Below, piece after piece: positions 1 through 8,811 of a stretch of DNA of 64,000 nucleotides. How positions within the stretch are numbered: position 1 is the stretch's first letter; each line of letters starts with the position of its first letter. Origin of the DNA: Leifsonia sp. 1010 (GTDB taxonomy: Bacteria > Actinomycetota > Actinomycetes > Actinomycetales > Microbacteriaceae); assembly GCF_031455295.1 (NCBI RefSeq), contig NZ_JAVDSL010000001.1, forward strand, positions 1,240,001 through 1,304,000, given 5' to 3'. Under the pieces are notes generated by a model. It was given only the letters and a program-made list of their open reading frames with translations. It did no database searches and was not told the origin of the DNA. Position numbers and translations under genes: made by a program.

Positions 1-1
1 G

Positions 2-709
2 CGCAACACGATCATCTACTTCGTCGTGGTGTTCATCGTGCAGGTGGCGGGCGGGACGCTGTTCGCGGCGGCCATGCACTCCAAGATCCGCTTCGCGAAC
101 CTCTACAAGGTGCTCGTCGTCATCCCCGTCGTCGTGGCCCCGGCCACGCTCGCCCCGGCGCATGTCGAGGTCTGGCAGAGCGACGGCACGGTCAACAGCA
201 TCCTCGGCTTCTTCGGCCTTTCGGCTCTGCAGCAGCCGTGGATCGGCCAGTCGACCACATCGCTGCTCGTCGTCACGCTGGTGGGATGCTGGGGTGCGAT
301 CGGCTATGGCTTCATCCTGATCTACGCCGGGATGGCGCAGATCGACCCAGAGCTCATCGAGGCCGGGAGGCTGGACGGCGCGGGCAACTTCCGTGTGCTG
401 TTCTCGATCGTCCTGCCGAGCCTGCGCCCCATCATCGTCTCGCTGGCCATCCTGAACTTCATCACGGCGCTGAAGCTGTTCGACAGCCCGTGGCTGATCA
501 CCCAGGGCGGTCCGGCGCACTCGTCCGAGTTCCTCGGCACCATGATCTACGCCGAGACGGCGAGCAGCGACCGCAACCTCGGTTACGCGTCGGCGCTGTC
601 CATCCTGGTGCTGATCATCGCGATCGCCGTCTCCGTGTTCATGCAGTTGCGTGGACGCGAGCGCCTCACCCGCACGAAGCCGCGCCGCAAGGAGGCCGCC
701 GATGTTTGA
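2..709 (+). CDS. Sugar ABC transporter permease, MalF/UgpA type (5' truncated by window edge)
   Basis: Inner-membrane permease of a carbohydrate ABC importer. The frame is open from base 2, so the N-terminal part lies outside the window. The visible 235 or so residues hold several hydrophobic membrane segments and the cytoplasmic EAA loop (EAGRLDGAGNFRVLFSIVLP), which contacts the ATPase. A basic tail ends the protein. Its stop overlaps the start of the next permease (ATGTTTGA), the usual pairing of MalF-like and MalG-like subunits. The substrate cannot be read from the sequence and the binding protein should lie upstream. The family call is firm. Confidence 0.93.
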   Translation, partial: RNTIIYFVVVFIVQVAGGTLFAAAMHSKIRFANLYKVLVVIPVVVAPATLAPAHVEVWQSDGTVNSILGFFGLSALQQPWIGQSTTSLLVVTLVGCWGAIGYGFILIYAGMAQIDPELIEAGRLDGAGNFRVLFSIVLPSLRPIIVSLAILNFITALKLFDSPWLITQGGPAHSSEFLGTMIYAETASSDRNLGYASALSILVLIIAIAVSVFMQLRGRERLTRTKPRRKEAADV

Positions 710-1490
710 GACCCGCTCGCGACGCGCGCGCATCATCCTGCAGCTGGTGCTGACGGCGGCGGTCATCCCGTTCGTGATCCCGCTGATCGCGATGCTCCAG
801 ACCAGCTTCGAGGGGCAGGGTTGGGGCAACTACCTGGCGGTGGTGCAGGTCCCCGGCTTCCCGAAGTTCTTCCTCAACACGATCATCATCGCGGTCGCCT
901 CGATCGTCATCGTCTACGTGGCCACCCTCGCGGCGGCGTTCGGCTTCTCGAAACTGCGGGTGCGTGCGAAGGAGTTGTACTTCTGGTTGATGATGGCGGC
1001 GCTGACGCTGCCCGAGGTGGTGCTGATCGCTCCTCTTTATACGACGGCGGTGAAGCTGGGCCTTCTCGGCACCTACTGGTCGGTGATCCTGCCGATCGCG
1101 GCGTTGCAGATCCCGTTCACGGTGCTGATCGCGCGCGGCTACGTCGACGGCATTCCGGACGCGATGTTCGAGGCCGCTCGCATCGACGGCGCGAGCACCT
1201 GGCGGGTGTTCTGGTCGATCCTTGTCCCACTGTCGCGCCCGATGGCCGTGGCGCTCATGGTGCTGGTGCTGATCTACGCGTGGAACTCGTACCTGCTGCC
1301 GAAAGTGTTCCTCATCGACGACGGGATGGGCGTGGTCACGCAGCTGCCCGAGTTCTTCCGCCGGCAGTACAACGACGACACCCCGAAGATCCTCGCCGCG
1401 TCCGTGATCACCGCGATCCCGACGATCATCGCCTACATCGCCCTGCAGCGTCAGTTCGAGCGCGGCATGGCGGCGGGCGCGATCAAGTGA
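702..1490 (+). CDS. Sugar ABC transporter permease, MalG/UgpE type
   Basis: Second permease of the same importer, 262 residues. The ATG at 702 was chosen because AAGGAGG lies at 689-695 and it overlaps the upstream stop. An in-frame ATG at 651 would add an Arg/Ala-rich shadow of the previous gene. About six hydrophobic segments are visible, and the EAA loop (EAARIDGASTWRVFWSILVP) sits in the C-terminal half, as in MalG. No ATPase gene follows, so the importer probably uses a shared MsiK-like ATPase encoded elsewhere (known for actinomycetes, inferred here). Confidence 0.93.
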   Translation: MFETRSRRARIILQLVLTAAVIPFVIPLIAMLQTSFEGQGWGNYLAVVQVPGFPKFFLNTIIIAVASIVIVYVATLAAAFGFSKLRVRAKELYFWLMMAALTLPEVVLIAPLYTTAVKLGLLGTYWSVILPIAALQIPFTVLIARGYVDGIPDAMFEAARIDGASTWRVFWSILVPLSRPMAVALMVLVLIYAWNSYLLPKVFLIDDGMGVVTQLPEFFRRQYNDDTPKILAASVITAIPTIIAYIALQRQFERGMAAGAIK

Positions 1491-1574
1491 CGGAGGAAGT
1501 CGTGGCGGGAGGGCCGCATCCGGCAGACTTCCTATCTGGGGTCTCATGCGGAGCGAGGGGAAGGCGGTGAGCAG

Positions 1575-2381
1575 ATGACGGATCAGGCGGCATCGATCGG
1601 CCTGGTGATCCGGCACGGCCGCGACCGCGACCCGGTCGCCTCCGCGATCGTGCGCGCGATCGCCGGCCCGCTTCTTGCGGCCGGCATGCGGTTCATCACC
1701 CGGTCGGTCGACGACGAGGAGTCGGAGCTGCGCACCTACCGGCTGTGGGCCCGTGTCGGCGGAATCGCCGGCGTCATCGTGCTCGGGGCGCGGGAGGAGG
1801 ATGCACGCATCCGGCTTCTCCGTCAGATCGACATGCCCTTCGTCGCGCTCGCCCCGGCCGCGGACGATGCCGACTATCCGGCGGTGACAGTGGATGCGGC
1901 GGCCGCCTCGCGCGCGCTCGCCGCCTACCTCGACGGGCACCCCGCCCGACGCTGGATGTACGTGACGGCGCAGTCGGAGCCGGATCCGCTGGTGAGCGAT
2001 GCAGGCAGCGCTGCGGGTGACGGCGGCCGGCGCATCGAGGTCGTTCAGACGGCGGATGTCGTCGCCGATGCGGTGCGGATCGCCGCCGAGAGCTCGCCGG
2101 AGGCGCCGACCGTCCTGGTGTTCGACAGCGACCACGACGCCGTCGCGGCGCTCGACGCTCTGGAGGAGCACGGCGTCGCGGTCCCTGACGCGGTGTCCCT
2201 GATCTGCTGGAGCGACTCTCTGGTGTGCCAGAGCGCGAGCCGTCCGATCACCGCGATCGACCGTCACGGCCGGGAGATCGGCGCGCTGCTGGGCACGGCG
2301 GCGCTCGCCGCCATCCACGACGGCGATGTGGGACCGGTGACGGCGCCCGAACCCGTCGTCGTCGTGCGGGAGACGACGTGA
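1575..2381 (+). CDS. LacI/GalR-like sugar-sensor domain protein lacking the HTH
   Basis: 268 residues that resemble only the periplasmic-binding-like sensor half of LacI/GalR regulators. They start with an IGLVIRHGRD strand, have a GVIVLG strand near residue 73, a hinge-like ISLICWSDS-type segment late, and end with the ATP-free 'ITAIDRHGREIG...LGTAALAAI' pattern typical of LacI C-termini. The usual 55-60 residue N-terminal helix-turn-helix is absent, and the 84 bases upstream do not encode one in frame. The stop overlaps the GTG start of the ROK regulator (GTGA), so the two are translated together. It could be a ligand sensor partnering the ROK protein or a decayed repressor. The family call is moderate and the role is inferred. 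Confidence 0.7.
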   Translation: MTDQAASIGLVIRHGRDRDPVASAIVRAIAGPLLAAGMRFITRSVDDEESELRTYRLWARVGGIAGVIVLGAREEDARIRLLRQIDMPFVALAPAADDADYPAVTVDAAAASRALAAYLDGHPARRWMYVTAQSEPDPLVSDAGSAAGDGGRRIEVVQTADVVADAVRIAAESSPEAPTVLVFDSDHDAVAALDALEEHGVAVPDAVSLICWSDSLVCQSASRPITAIDRHGREIGALLGTAALAAIHDGDVGPVTAPEPVVVVRETT

Positions 2382-3595
2382 GCGCGGCGCGGCGGCTGGG
2401 GCCGTCGTCCGCGAACACCCGGAGCGCCGTGCTCGATATGGTGCGTTCCGGCGGCACGGTCACGCGCACCGAGCTGGCGGAACGCTCGGGGCTGACCGCA
2501 ACCTCCATCACCCGCATCGTCAAGTCGCTCATCGAGGACGGTCTGGTCATCGAGACCGGCTTCAGCGAGTCGACCGGAGGCAAGAGAAGCAGCCTCCTGG
2601 AGCTCAATTCGACCGGGCGGTTCGCTGTCGGGCTCTCACTCGACGCCGGCCGCCTGACCTACGTCGTCACCGATCTCGCGGGCACGGTCATCGGCAGGCT
2701 GGTCTCGCCGGGCATCGAGCAGGCGGGCCCGAGCGAGGATGTGGTGCGCATCGCCCGCGAGCTCGGCCAGCTGCTGGTACAGCTCGACATCGCGCTGGAG
2801 TCGGTTGTGGGCGTCGGTGTCGCGGGCGCCGGTCTCGACCTGGGCGCCGGAGCGGAGCGCCTGTCGATCACTTCCACCGAGTGGGAGTCCTTCGCCCTGA
2901 ACAAGGCGCTCGAACCGCGCATCGGACTGCCGGTGGTGCGCGACAACGATGCCGCCTGCGCCGCCCTCGGCCAATACTGGGCCGGCCGGGTGCCCGCGAC
3001 GCAGGACTTCGCGACCCTCTACCTCTCGAACGGCTTCGGCCTGGGGCTGATGGTCGGCGGCAGCGTCGCCCGCGGGGCGTCCTCGAACGTCGGCGAGATC
3101 GGCCACATGGTGATCGACATCGACGGTCCTCCGTGCTGGTGCGGCGCGCGCGGTTGCCTGGAGATGCTGGCTGCGCCCCGTGCGGTGGTGGCTCAGGCGC
3201 TGGACGACGACGACCTCGTCCGGCAGCTGGGCCTCACCCGCGACCCGCAACGCTTCCGCGCCGACTTCGAGGCGATCGCACGGGCGGCCGCCCAAGGCGA
3301 GCCGCGCTGCTGCGAGCTGATCAAGCGCTCGGCGCGGTATGTGGCCGCGGCGGTGCTGTCGATCGTGAACGTGCTCGACCTCGACCGCGTCGTGCTGGCC
3401 GGGCCGGGATTCGCCGACGCCGGAGCCATCTACGTTCGCGAGATCCGCGCGTACGTCTCGCAGTTCGCCCGCACCCGTGCCATCCACCCTGTCGTCATCG
3501 AACTCGCCGACCCCGGGTTGGATGCGGCCGCCGGCGGGGCCGCAACGCTCGCGCTGCAACATGCTCTGACGCCGCACGCTGCGCCGGGGCGCTGA
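2378..3595 (+). CDS. ROK-family transcriptional regulator (NagC/XylR type)
   Basis: 405 residues, taking the GTG at 2378 that overlaps the previous stop. An ORF extension further upstream is Arg-rich shadow sequence. The N-terminal 70 residues form a MarR-like winged helix (TRTELAERSGLTATSITRI). They are followed by a ROK sugar-kinase-like fold with DNDAACAALG and the ROK zinc motif CWCGARGCLE at about residue 253. ROK regulators repress sugar operons until a sugar ligand binds. The position downstream of the permeases suggests it controls that importer. The regulator call is strong; the ligand is unknown. Confidence 0.9.
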   Translation: MSAARRLGPSSANTRSAVLDMVRSGGTVTRTELAERSGLTATSITRIVKSLIEDGLVIETGFSESTGGKRSSLLELNSTGRFAVGLSLDAGRLTYVVTDLAGTVIGRLVSPGIEQAGPSEDVVRIARELGQLLVQLDIALESVVGVGVAGAGLDLGAGAERLSITSTEWESFALNKALEPRIGLPVVRDNDAACAALGQYWAGRVPATQDFATLYLSNGFGLGLMVGGSVARGASSNVGEIGHMVIDIDGPPCWCGARGCLEMLAAPRAVVAQALDDDDLVRQLGLTRDPQRFRADFEAIARAAAQGEPRCCELIKRSARYVAAAVLSIVNVLDLDRVVLAGPGFADAGAIYVREIRAYVSQFARTRAIHPVVIELADPGLDAAAGGAATLALQHALTPHAAPGR

Positions 3596-3641
3596 CGGAG
3601 TACGACTGAGAGACGGCGCGTATAGGCCATAATCGTCGGTC

Positions 3642-4154
3642 ATGGCGGATGTTCTGGTGCTGCACGGGTCTCCCGGGTCCGGGAAGAGCACGCTCGCGCG
3701 TGCGCTCGCCCTGGCGCTCGGGGCGGCGGACATGCCCTGGGGCGTCATCGACATGGACGAGCTGAGCCTCGTGCATCCCTACCCGGGCCGGTGGTTTCCG
3801 CGTGACAACCTCCGCGCGATCTGGCCGAACTACGTCGCCGCCGTCCCCGACATCCGGCTGATCATCCCGATGGTGTTCAACGACGAGGAGGAGGTCGAGC
3901 TCATCCGCGCGGCACTGCCGGGCGCGCGGCTGATGATCTGCGAGACGTCCGCACCCGTGGAGGTCCTGAAGAAGCGGGTGACGGATCGGGAGCCCACCGA
4001 CGAGTTGGCGGCGGCGCTGCGAACGTGGGTCGACGTCTACCATGAGCGCTCCGATCACGAACGCATCCGGCACTTCCGGGTGATCACGCATCCCGCGACC
4101 GTGGAGGAGTCCGTTCGCGAGATCCTGGAGCTGACAGGCTGGCTGCGCGCGTAA
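3642..4154 (+). CDS. Small P-loop nucleotide/zeta-toxin-like kinase
   Basis: 170 residues with a Walker A motif at residues 9-17 (GSPGSGKST) directly after the first beta strand, as in shikimate, gluconate and zeta-toxin-like kinases. The C-terminal half carries a conserved-looking 'ETSAPVEVLKKRVTDREP' segment, which resembles the lid region of AAA_33 kinases. A CATAAT hexamer ends 8 bases before the ATG, which suggests a leaderless transcript. No antitoxin-like gene is adjacent, so a toxin role is not supported. Substrate unknown. Confidence 0.75.
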   Translation: MADVLVLHGSPGSGKSTLARALALALGAADMPWGVIDMDELSLVHPYPGRWFPRDNLRAIWPNYVAAVPDIRLIIPMVFNDEEEVELIRAALPGARLMICETSAPVEVLKKRVTDREPTDELAAALRTWVDVYHERSDHERIRHFRVITHPATVEESVREILELTGWLRA

Positions 4155-4228
4155 CGGCACACCTCTCCACACCGCCCCCGCGCTGGGATATGGTTCGGCC
4201 ACGGCGGTCGTGGGCGGAGGCGAGCATC

Positions 4229-4858
4229 ATGCGTGGAGCGGTACGGCACGTGGAGTGGGTGGGCGACGAGGACCCGCAGCGGCTGGAGGCCGCGGTGATC
4301 ACCTTGGCGCCGGACAGGCTCGACGCCCTCGGCACCTCGCGGACCACCGACTACGTCACCAGCTGGGCGCTCGAGACCGGGCCGGACTGGGTGACCTCGC
4401 GGCTCTCGGTGTCGGTCGCCGGCCGCGGATTCACCCGCTGGCTCGTGCTGACGCGCAGCGCCCACGGCACGTGGGCGACCGAGACCTACGCGCACGGCGA
4501 CGTGAGCTACCACGGCGAACCGATGCCCGATCCGGGCGCGGCACATCCGGAAGCCCTGGAGGACGCACTCGACTGCGACCTCGCGCTCTGCCCGGTGACC
4601 AACACGATGCCGATCCTCCGGCTGCGTGCCCGCGAGGGATTGGCGGAGACTGAGTTGACGATGGCGTGGGTGGACCTGCCGTCGCTCGCGGTCATCCCGA
4701 GCCGGCAGGCGTACAGCGCCGCGAAGCCGTACGACCCGGCGTCCGGTCACAGCGTGGTGCGGTACCGAAGCGTGGGCGACACCTTCATGGCCGATCTCAC
4801 GGTGGATGAGGACGGCATCGTCATCGACTACCCGCGGCTGGCCAGGCGCATCCTCTGA
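4229..4858 (+). CDS. Putative glycolipid-binding family protein (PF06475-like)
   Basis: 209 residues. The ATG at 4229 is preferred over 4190 because GGAGG lies 8 bases before it. The pattern LCPVTNTMPILRL followed by MAWVDLPSLAVIPSRQAYS and, near the end, a DEDGIVIDYPRLARR segment matches my memory of the 'putative glycolipid-binding' family, whose biochemical role is poorly defined. There are no signal peptide and no membrane segments, so it is probably cytoplasmic. It stands alone between the kinase and a convergent gene. A moderate family call. Confidence 0.65.
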   Translation: MRGAVRHVEWVGDEDPQRLEAAVITLAPDRLDALGTSRTTDYVTSWALETGPDWVTSRLSVSVAGRGFTRWLVLTRSAHGTWATETYAHGDVSYHGEPMPDPGAAHPEALEDALDCDLALCPVTNTMPILRLRAREGLAETELTMAWVDLPSLAVIPSRQAYSAAKPYDPASGHSVVRYRSVGDTFMADLTVDEDGIVIDYPRLARRIL

Positions 4859-4880
4859 GCACCCGCGACCGCACACGGAA

Positions 4881-4918
4881 TCGGCGCCGCCAGCAGTCGT
4901 GACCGCTGACGGCGCCGA
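4881..4918. terminator. Hairpin between convergent genes
   Basis: 14-base arms (4881-4894 and 4905-4918, one mismatch) around a 10-base loop, between two convergent stop codons. There is no T-run. It is probably a bidirectional terminator, as is common in high-GC actinomycetes. Confidence 0.55.
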
Positions 4919-4935
4919 GACCTCGGACGGACGCG

Positions 4936-7584
4936 CTACGGCGTCGCCGTGATCGACAGTCCGTCGAACTGGTTGATCGCCGACTGCGTCACGTCGTGCG
5001 ACGTCGAGAAGATTCCGGCGTCTTGCGTCGCTGCCGCGGAGGCGAGGGTGACCGGCGAGCCGATCGGCACGTAGTTGACGCCGTCGTAGGAGTACGACGC
5101 CGTGTACGACGTGCCCGTGCGCGCGAGCTTCACCCAGATCGGCCGGAAGACGTCGACCGACGCCTTCGCTTCCGTATCGAGGTAGCCGTCGCCGTTCGCA
5201 TCCCACTCGAACACCACCCCGTTGCGTGCCGTCACCGCGACGACCGCGTAGCCGGCCGACGAGCCGGCCTTCGTGATGTCGTTGCGGACCATCACGCCCG
5301 ACTTCGCCGAGGCGTTCGCGTCGTTCACCGACACGACCCGTGCCGAGACCGCAGAGTTCGCGGTGAACGACCCGGCCTTGTAGATCGCCCCGAACTGGTC
5401 GGAGTGCTGACCGCCCGCGCCCCACACGTCCGCTCCGGCCGCGGCGATCCCGTAGGCGTCACCGGCCTGTCCGAAGTACGAGCTGACCGCGGAGGAGCCG
5501 GCCGTCGACAGGCCTTTGACGGGCGCATCCACCGGGCAGCCGGTGAACCCGAACTGGTTGGCGTTGAGCGACGTCCGGTACTGCGGCGCCACACCGGCCG
5601 CGCAGATCACGTCACGGGCGCCGGCGGGCCAGTTGGCACCGGAGACCTTGACGTTGTTGACCAGCGTGTTGTTGTGGGCCGCGGCGTTCGGGGCCGAGAC
5701 CCCTCCGGAGTTGTACCAGTTGTTCTGGATGGTGTTGTCGCTGGTGTTGTTCCTCAGGCTGTAGGCGTTCGTGAAGACGAAGGAGCCGCCCTGGACCACG
5801 TTGTTCTCGTAGGTCATGTACCGCGATCCCTCGTCGAGGTAGAGCCCGACGCCCGAGATGTTGAACAGGTAGTTCTTGTCGACGACCGATCCGGGGCTGG
5901 CGGACAGGTTGTAGACCGAGCCGCCGTCTGCGAAACGCGCCTTCGTGTTGTGCACGAGATTGCCCTCGACCCGGTTGTCCTTCAGGGTCGTCGGCGTCGT
6001 GTAGAGCGTGTTCCATTTGTAGTAGCCGCGGTCGACGTAGTCGTTCGAGCCGCCCGCGTCGTTGATGCCCCAGCCGTAGCCGGTGTCGATCCCGTCGTAG
6101 GGGACGTTGGACACCTCGTTGTGCAGGATCTGGGCCCGCGTCACGTAGGTGCTCAGAATCCCGCTGTTGTCCTTGTAGTCCACCGACACCCGGTCGATCG
6201 TGTTGTCCTGGATGCGGATGTCCTGGTTGACCATGCGGGGATCGCTCGGGTGGTGCGCGTCGGGGAGGACGCCTCCGACCGCGATGCCGTGACCGCTGTC
6301 CTCCATGAACCGGTTGCCGACGACGGCGATGTTGCTGGCGCCGTAGCCGACTCCGTTCGCCATGGCGTTGGTGTCGTTTCCGATGCCGAGAGCCGACGAT
6401 CCGAGGTTCGCGAACGTGTTGCCGGTGAACGAGATGCGGCTCGCCGCCGACACCTGCACGGCTCCGGGCTCCTGGTACCAGCTGGTGCGGGCGCGCTCGA
6501 ACATCTCGCAACCGCGGGAGCAGCTGGTGAACGCGTCGGCGGGCCGGTAGTCGTAGGCGCCCTTGATGAAGAGGCCGTTCTGCTGGTCGGCGTAGCCGTC
6601 GGTCGACGGACCCAGCCACGAGGTGCCCGAGAACTGGATGCCCTCGAACGACAGACCGCTCACCGGCTTGTCGTAGGTGCCGCCGATGCTGATCAGCGAC
6701 TGCAGACGAGGCAGGTCGATGTCGAGCTTGTTGGGGTCGACCCCGTCGGCCGGCTTGTAGTACAGCTTTCCGCCGTGCGGGTCGATGTACCACTGGTTGG
6801 TCTGCGTGAGGAAGGCGAGCGAGTTGTCGAGGTACCAGCTCGGTCCGGCCAGGAAGGAGTTCTGGACGGTGTCCCAGCCCCAGGTGTTGTTGTCCCACGC
6901 CGGCTGCGCCATCGTGATCTCGGTCAGGCTGATGCTCTGGACCGGCGAGCAGCGGTTGGTGAAGTCGCCGAGGGACTCGAACTCGATGCGGCTCTGGTCG
7001 GGGAGCCCGGCGAGGTACGCGAGCGCCGGGTTCTTGATCGTCAGACCGGTGGCGGTCGGCGTCACGTCGGCGTTGGCCAGGCGGATGGATGCGCGCGGGG
7101 CGATCACGCCGTCGACGTAGAGCTGGCGGGTGTCGAGCCCCGCCGGGGTGTCGGCGACCCAGATCCCGGCGCCGGCATCCGACTTCGTCCAGCCGGAGAC
7201 GTCGGATGCTCCGCTGATGACCGGGTGCGCGCCGGGGGCGGCGGACCAGTGGACCGTGTTCGTGCCTCCGCCGTCGTCGGCGTCGAAGGTGAGGGGCTTG
7301 CTGAGGCGATACGTGCCGTCGGCCAGCTGCACGGTGACGTCACCGTGCTTGACCGATGGGCGCAGCACGTGCTGGGCGCGCTCGAGGGAGCACGGCTGCG
7401 ACTGGGAGCAGTGCCCGGCGTCCTTGCCGTCGGGCGCAGCGTAGAAGATGGTCGCCGGCGCGGCCTGCGCCTTGAGCGGGATCAGCGCGGAGGCGATGAC
7501 GGCTGCGGCTCCGAGGACCGCAAGCACTGCGGGTCGTCCTCGTCTCCTGGCCATCGATCGTCGCGAGTCTGACGTCAATGTCAT
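4936..7584 (-). CDS. Secreted right-handed beta-helix carbohydrate-active protein with C-terminal ConA-like domain
   Basis: 882 residues. The N-terminus has a basic stretch, a hydrophobic core and an AQA-AP cleavage site near residue 42, so the protein is exported. Residues about 45-690 begin with the FYAAPDGKDAG / SLERAQ / VQLADGTYRL pattern of right-handed beta-helix glycosidases and then carry many N-rich short repeats typical of parallel beta-helix coils. Residues about 700-880 look like a DUF1349/LamG-type beta-sandwich with a FEWDANGDGYLD motif. Its layout resembles GH141-like proteins, but I cannot prove a family or activity. Operator copies in its promoter tie it to the sugar-acid regulon, so it probably releases the sugar used there. 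An in-frame ATG ten codons in is an alternative start. Confidence 0.8.
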   Translation of the reverse strand: MTLTSDSRRSMARRRGRPAVLAVLGAAAVIASALIPLKAQAAPATIFYAAPDGKDAGHCSQSQPCSLERAQHVLRPSVKHGDVTVQLADGTYRLSKPLTFDADDGGGTNTVHWSAAPGAHPVISGASDVSGWTKSDAGAGIWVADTPAGLDTRQLYVDGVIAPRASIRLANADVTPTATGLTIKNPALAYLAGLPDQSRIEFESLGDFTNRCSPVQSISLTEITMAQPAWDNNTWGWDTVQNSFLAGPSWYLDNSLAFLTQTNQWYIDPHGGKLYYKPADGVDPNKLDIDLPRLQSLISIGGTYDKPVSGLSFEGIQFSGTSWLGPSTDGYADQQNGLFIKGAYDYRPADAFTSCSRGCEMFERARTSWYQEPGAVQVSAASRISFTGNTFANLGSSALGIGNDTNAMANGVGYGASNIAVVGNRFMEDSGHGIAVGGVLPDAHHPSDPRMVNQDIRIQDNTIDRVSVDYKDNSGILSTYVTRAQILHNEVSNVPYDGIDTGYGWGINDAGGSNDYVDRGYYKWNTLYTTPTTLKDNRVEGNLVHNTKARFADGGSVYNLSASPGSVVDKNYLFNISGVGLYLDEGSRYMTYENNVVQGGSFVFTNAYSLRNNTSDNTIQNNWYNSGGVSAPNAAAHNNTLVNNVKVSGANWPAGARDVICAAGVAPQYRTSLNANQFGFTGCPVDAPVKGLSTAGSSAVSSYFGQAGDAYGIAAAGADVWGAGGQHSDQFGAIYKAGSFTANSAVSARVVSVNDANASAKSGVMVRNDITKAGSSAGYAVVAVTARNGVVFEWDANGDGYLDTEAKASVDVFRPIWVKLARTGTSYTASYSYDGVNYVPIGSPVTLASAAATQDAGIFSTSHDVTQSAINQFDGLSITATP

Positions 7585-7636
7585 GTTCGATCGCTTCCTG
7601 TTCTGGAGGGCGTCGGTGCCCCCTGAACAGGGTTAG

Positions 7637-7675
7637 CATACGTATGATGTTTACTGCAAGAGACGTATGATGTTT
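7637..7675. promoter_or_regulatory. Two operator copies upstream of the beta-helix gene
   Basis: Site A, CATACGTATGATGTT (7637-7651), has a perfect 10-base palindrome core. Site B (7660-7674) shares ACGTATGATGTT(T). The two are direct copies 23 bases apart. Read on the minus strand, a TTGCAG hexamer precedes site A, so the site sits where a -35/-10 spacer would be. The same sequence recurs at 8723 and 12145. Confidence 0.75.
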
Positions 7676-7691
7676 GCGTGGACCTGAGCGA

Positions 7692-8678
7692 TCATGCCGG
7701 ATCGGGGGCGAGGCCCGCCGCATCCAACTCCTCCCAGAGGGCCTCCGGGATGTCCGCTCGGTAGCGCTCGACGGTGCTGCGCACATGGTCTTCCGTGCGC
7801 ATCCCTGTGACGACCGACACGACGGCGGGATGCCGCAGCGGGTACTGGATGGCGGCTGCGGGAAGGCTGACGCCGTGATCGCGGCAGGCGTCCGCGATCC
7901 GCCGTGCGCGCTCGACCACCTTCGCGGGCGCCGATCCGTAGTCGAAATGCGCAGCAGGGTCGATCGTCTCCGAGCTCAGCAGCCCGGAGTTGTAGACCGC
8001 CGCCGCGACGACACCGACGCCGCGTTCGGCCGCCAGGGGAAGCAGGTCGTCGAGCGCCGACGGGTCGAGCAGCGTGAAGCGGCCGGCCACCATGACCACG
8101 TCGACGTCGGTGCGGCGGACGAACTCCGCGAGCATCGCGGACTGGTTCATGCCGGCACCGATCGCTCCCACCACGCCCTGCTCGCGCAGCTCCACCAGTG
8201 CGTCGACGCCGGTGGTGGATGCGGCCGCCCAGTGGTCGTCCGGGTCGTGCAGGTAGGCCATGTCGAGCCGATCGGTGCCGAGTCGAGTGAGTGACTGCTC
8301 CACCGAGCGGAGGATGCCGTCGCGGCCGAAGTCCCAGACCCTGCGCGTGGCGGCCGGGACGACGAAGCCGTCGTCGTCGAGCCGGTCGGCGGTCTCCGGG
8401 CTGTCGACCAGCAGCCGTCCGACCTTGGAGGAGAGCGCGAAACCTGCGCGCGGCGTCTCGCCGAGGGCGCGACCGAGGCGGCGCTCGGAGAGGCCCAGCC
8501 CGTAGTGCGGCGCGGTGTCGAAGTACCGGAGGCCCTCCTCCCAGGCGGCGCCCACGGCGCCCTGAGCCTCCTCGTCGGTGGTCTCGCGGAAGAGGTTGCC
8601 GAGCTGGGCGGCGCCGAAGCCGAGTTCCGTCAGGTCGGTGCCGGTACGGAGGGTGCGGGTGGGCAGTGTCGGTGTCAT
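7692..8678 (-). CDS. Aldo/keto reductase, L-fucose/L-galactose (D-threo-aldose) 1-dehydrogenase-like
   Basis: 328 residues of TIM-barrel AKR type. The catalytic set is visible: D54 and Y59 in FDTAPHYG, K85 in SSKVGR, and an LHDPDD histidine further on. The GFGAAQLGNLFRETTDEEA opening is characteristic of the pyridoxal 4-dehydrogenase/L-fucose dehydrogenase branch, which oxidises an L-sugar C1 to the lactone with NAD(P). It is divergent from the Zn-dehydrogenase operon across a shared operator. Inferred role: the first oxidation of the pathway, feeding the lactonase at 16984. The exact substrate (L-galactose or L-fucose) cannot be read from the sequence. Confidence 0.85.
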   Translation of the reverse strand: MTPTLPTRTLRTGTDLTELGFGAAQLGNLFRETTDEEAQGAVGAAWEEGLRYFDTAPHYGLGLSERRLGRALGETPRAGFALSSKVGRLLVDSPETADRLDDDGFVVPAATRRVWDFGRDGILRSVEQSLTRLGTDRLDMAYLHDPDDHWAAASTTGVDALVELREQGVVGAIGAGMNQSAMLAEFVRRTDVDVVMVAGRFTLLDPSALDDLLPLAAERGVGVVAAAVYNSGLLSSETIDPAAHFDYGSAPAKVVERARRIADACRDHGVSLPAAAIQYPLRHPAVVSVVTGMRTEDHVRSTVERYRADIPEALWEELDAAGLAPDPA

Positions 8679-8722
8679 CGCAGGGCCTTCTTCGTCGGAG
8701 GAGCAGAATCGCTTCCTTTCAG

Positions 8723-8738
8723 CATACGTATTATGTTT
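8723..8738. promoter_or_regulatory. Operator copy in the divergent AKR / Zn-dehydrogenase promoter region
   Basis: CATACGTATTATGTTT matches the 7637 site at all but one of the first 15 positions. It lies between two divergent genes that start at 8678 and 8812 and could control both. Confidence 0.7.
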
Positions 8739-8811
8739 GGATCATTCGAGACGAGGACGTCACGCCGCGTCCGTTCCGGACAGGCGAGGGACGAGGAAGG
8801 AGCGGCCGGCG

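Noticed and set aside
3642-4154. Zeta-toxin of a toxin-antitoxin pair
   Set aside because: Only the P-loop kinase fold is supported. No antitoxin-like gene is adjacent.
4996-7572. 858-residue plus-strand frame opposite the beta-helix gene
   Set aside because: Val/Arg/Asp-rich antisense shadow. The minus-strand gene has a signal peptide and domains.
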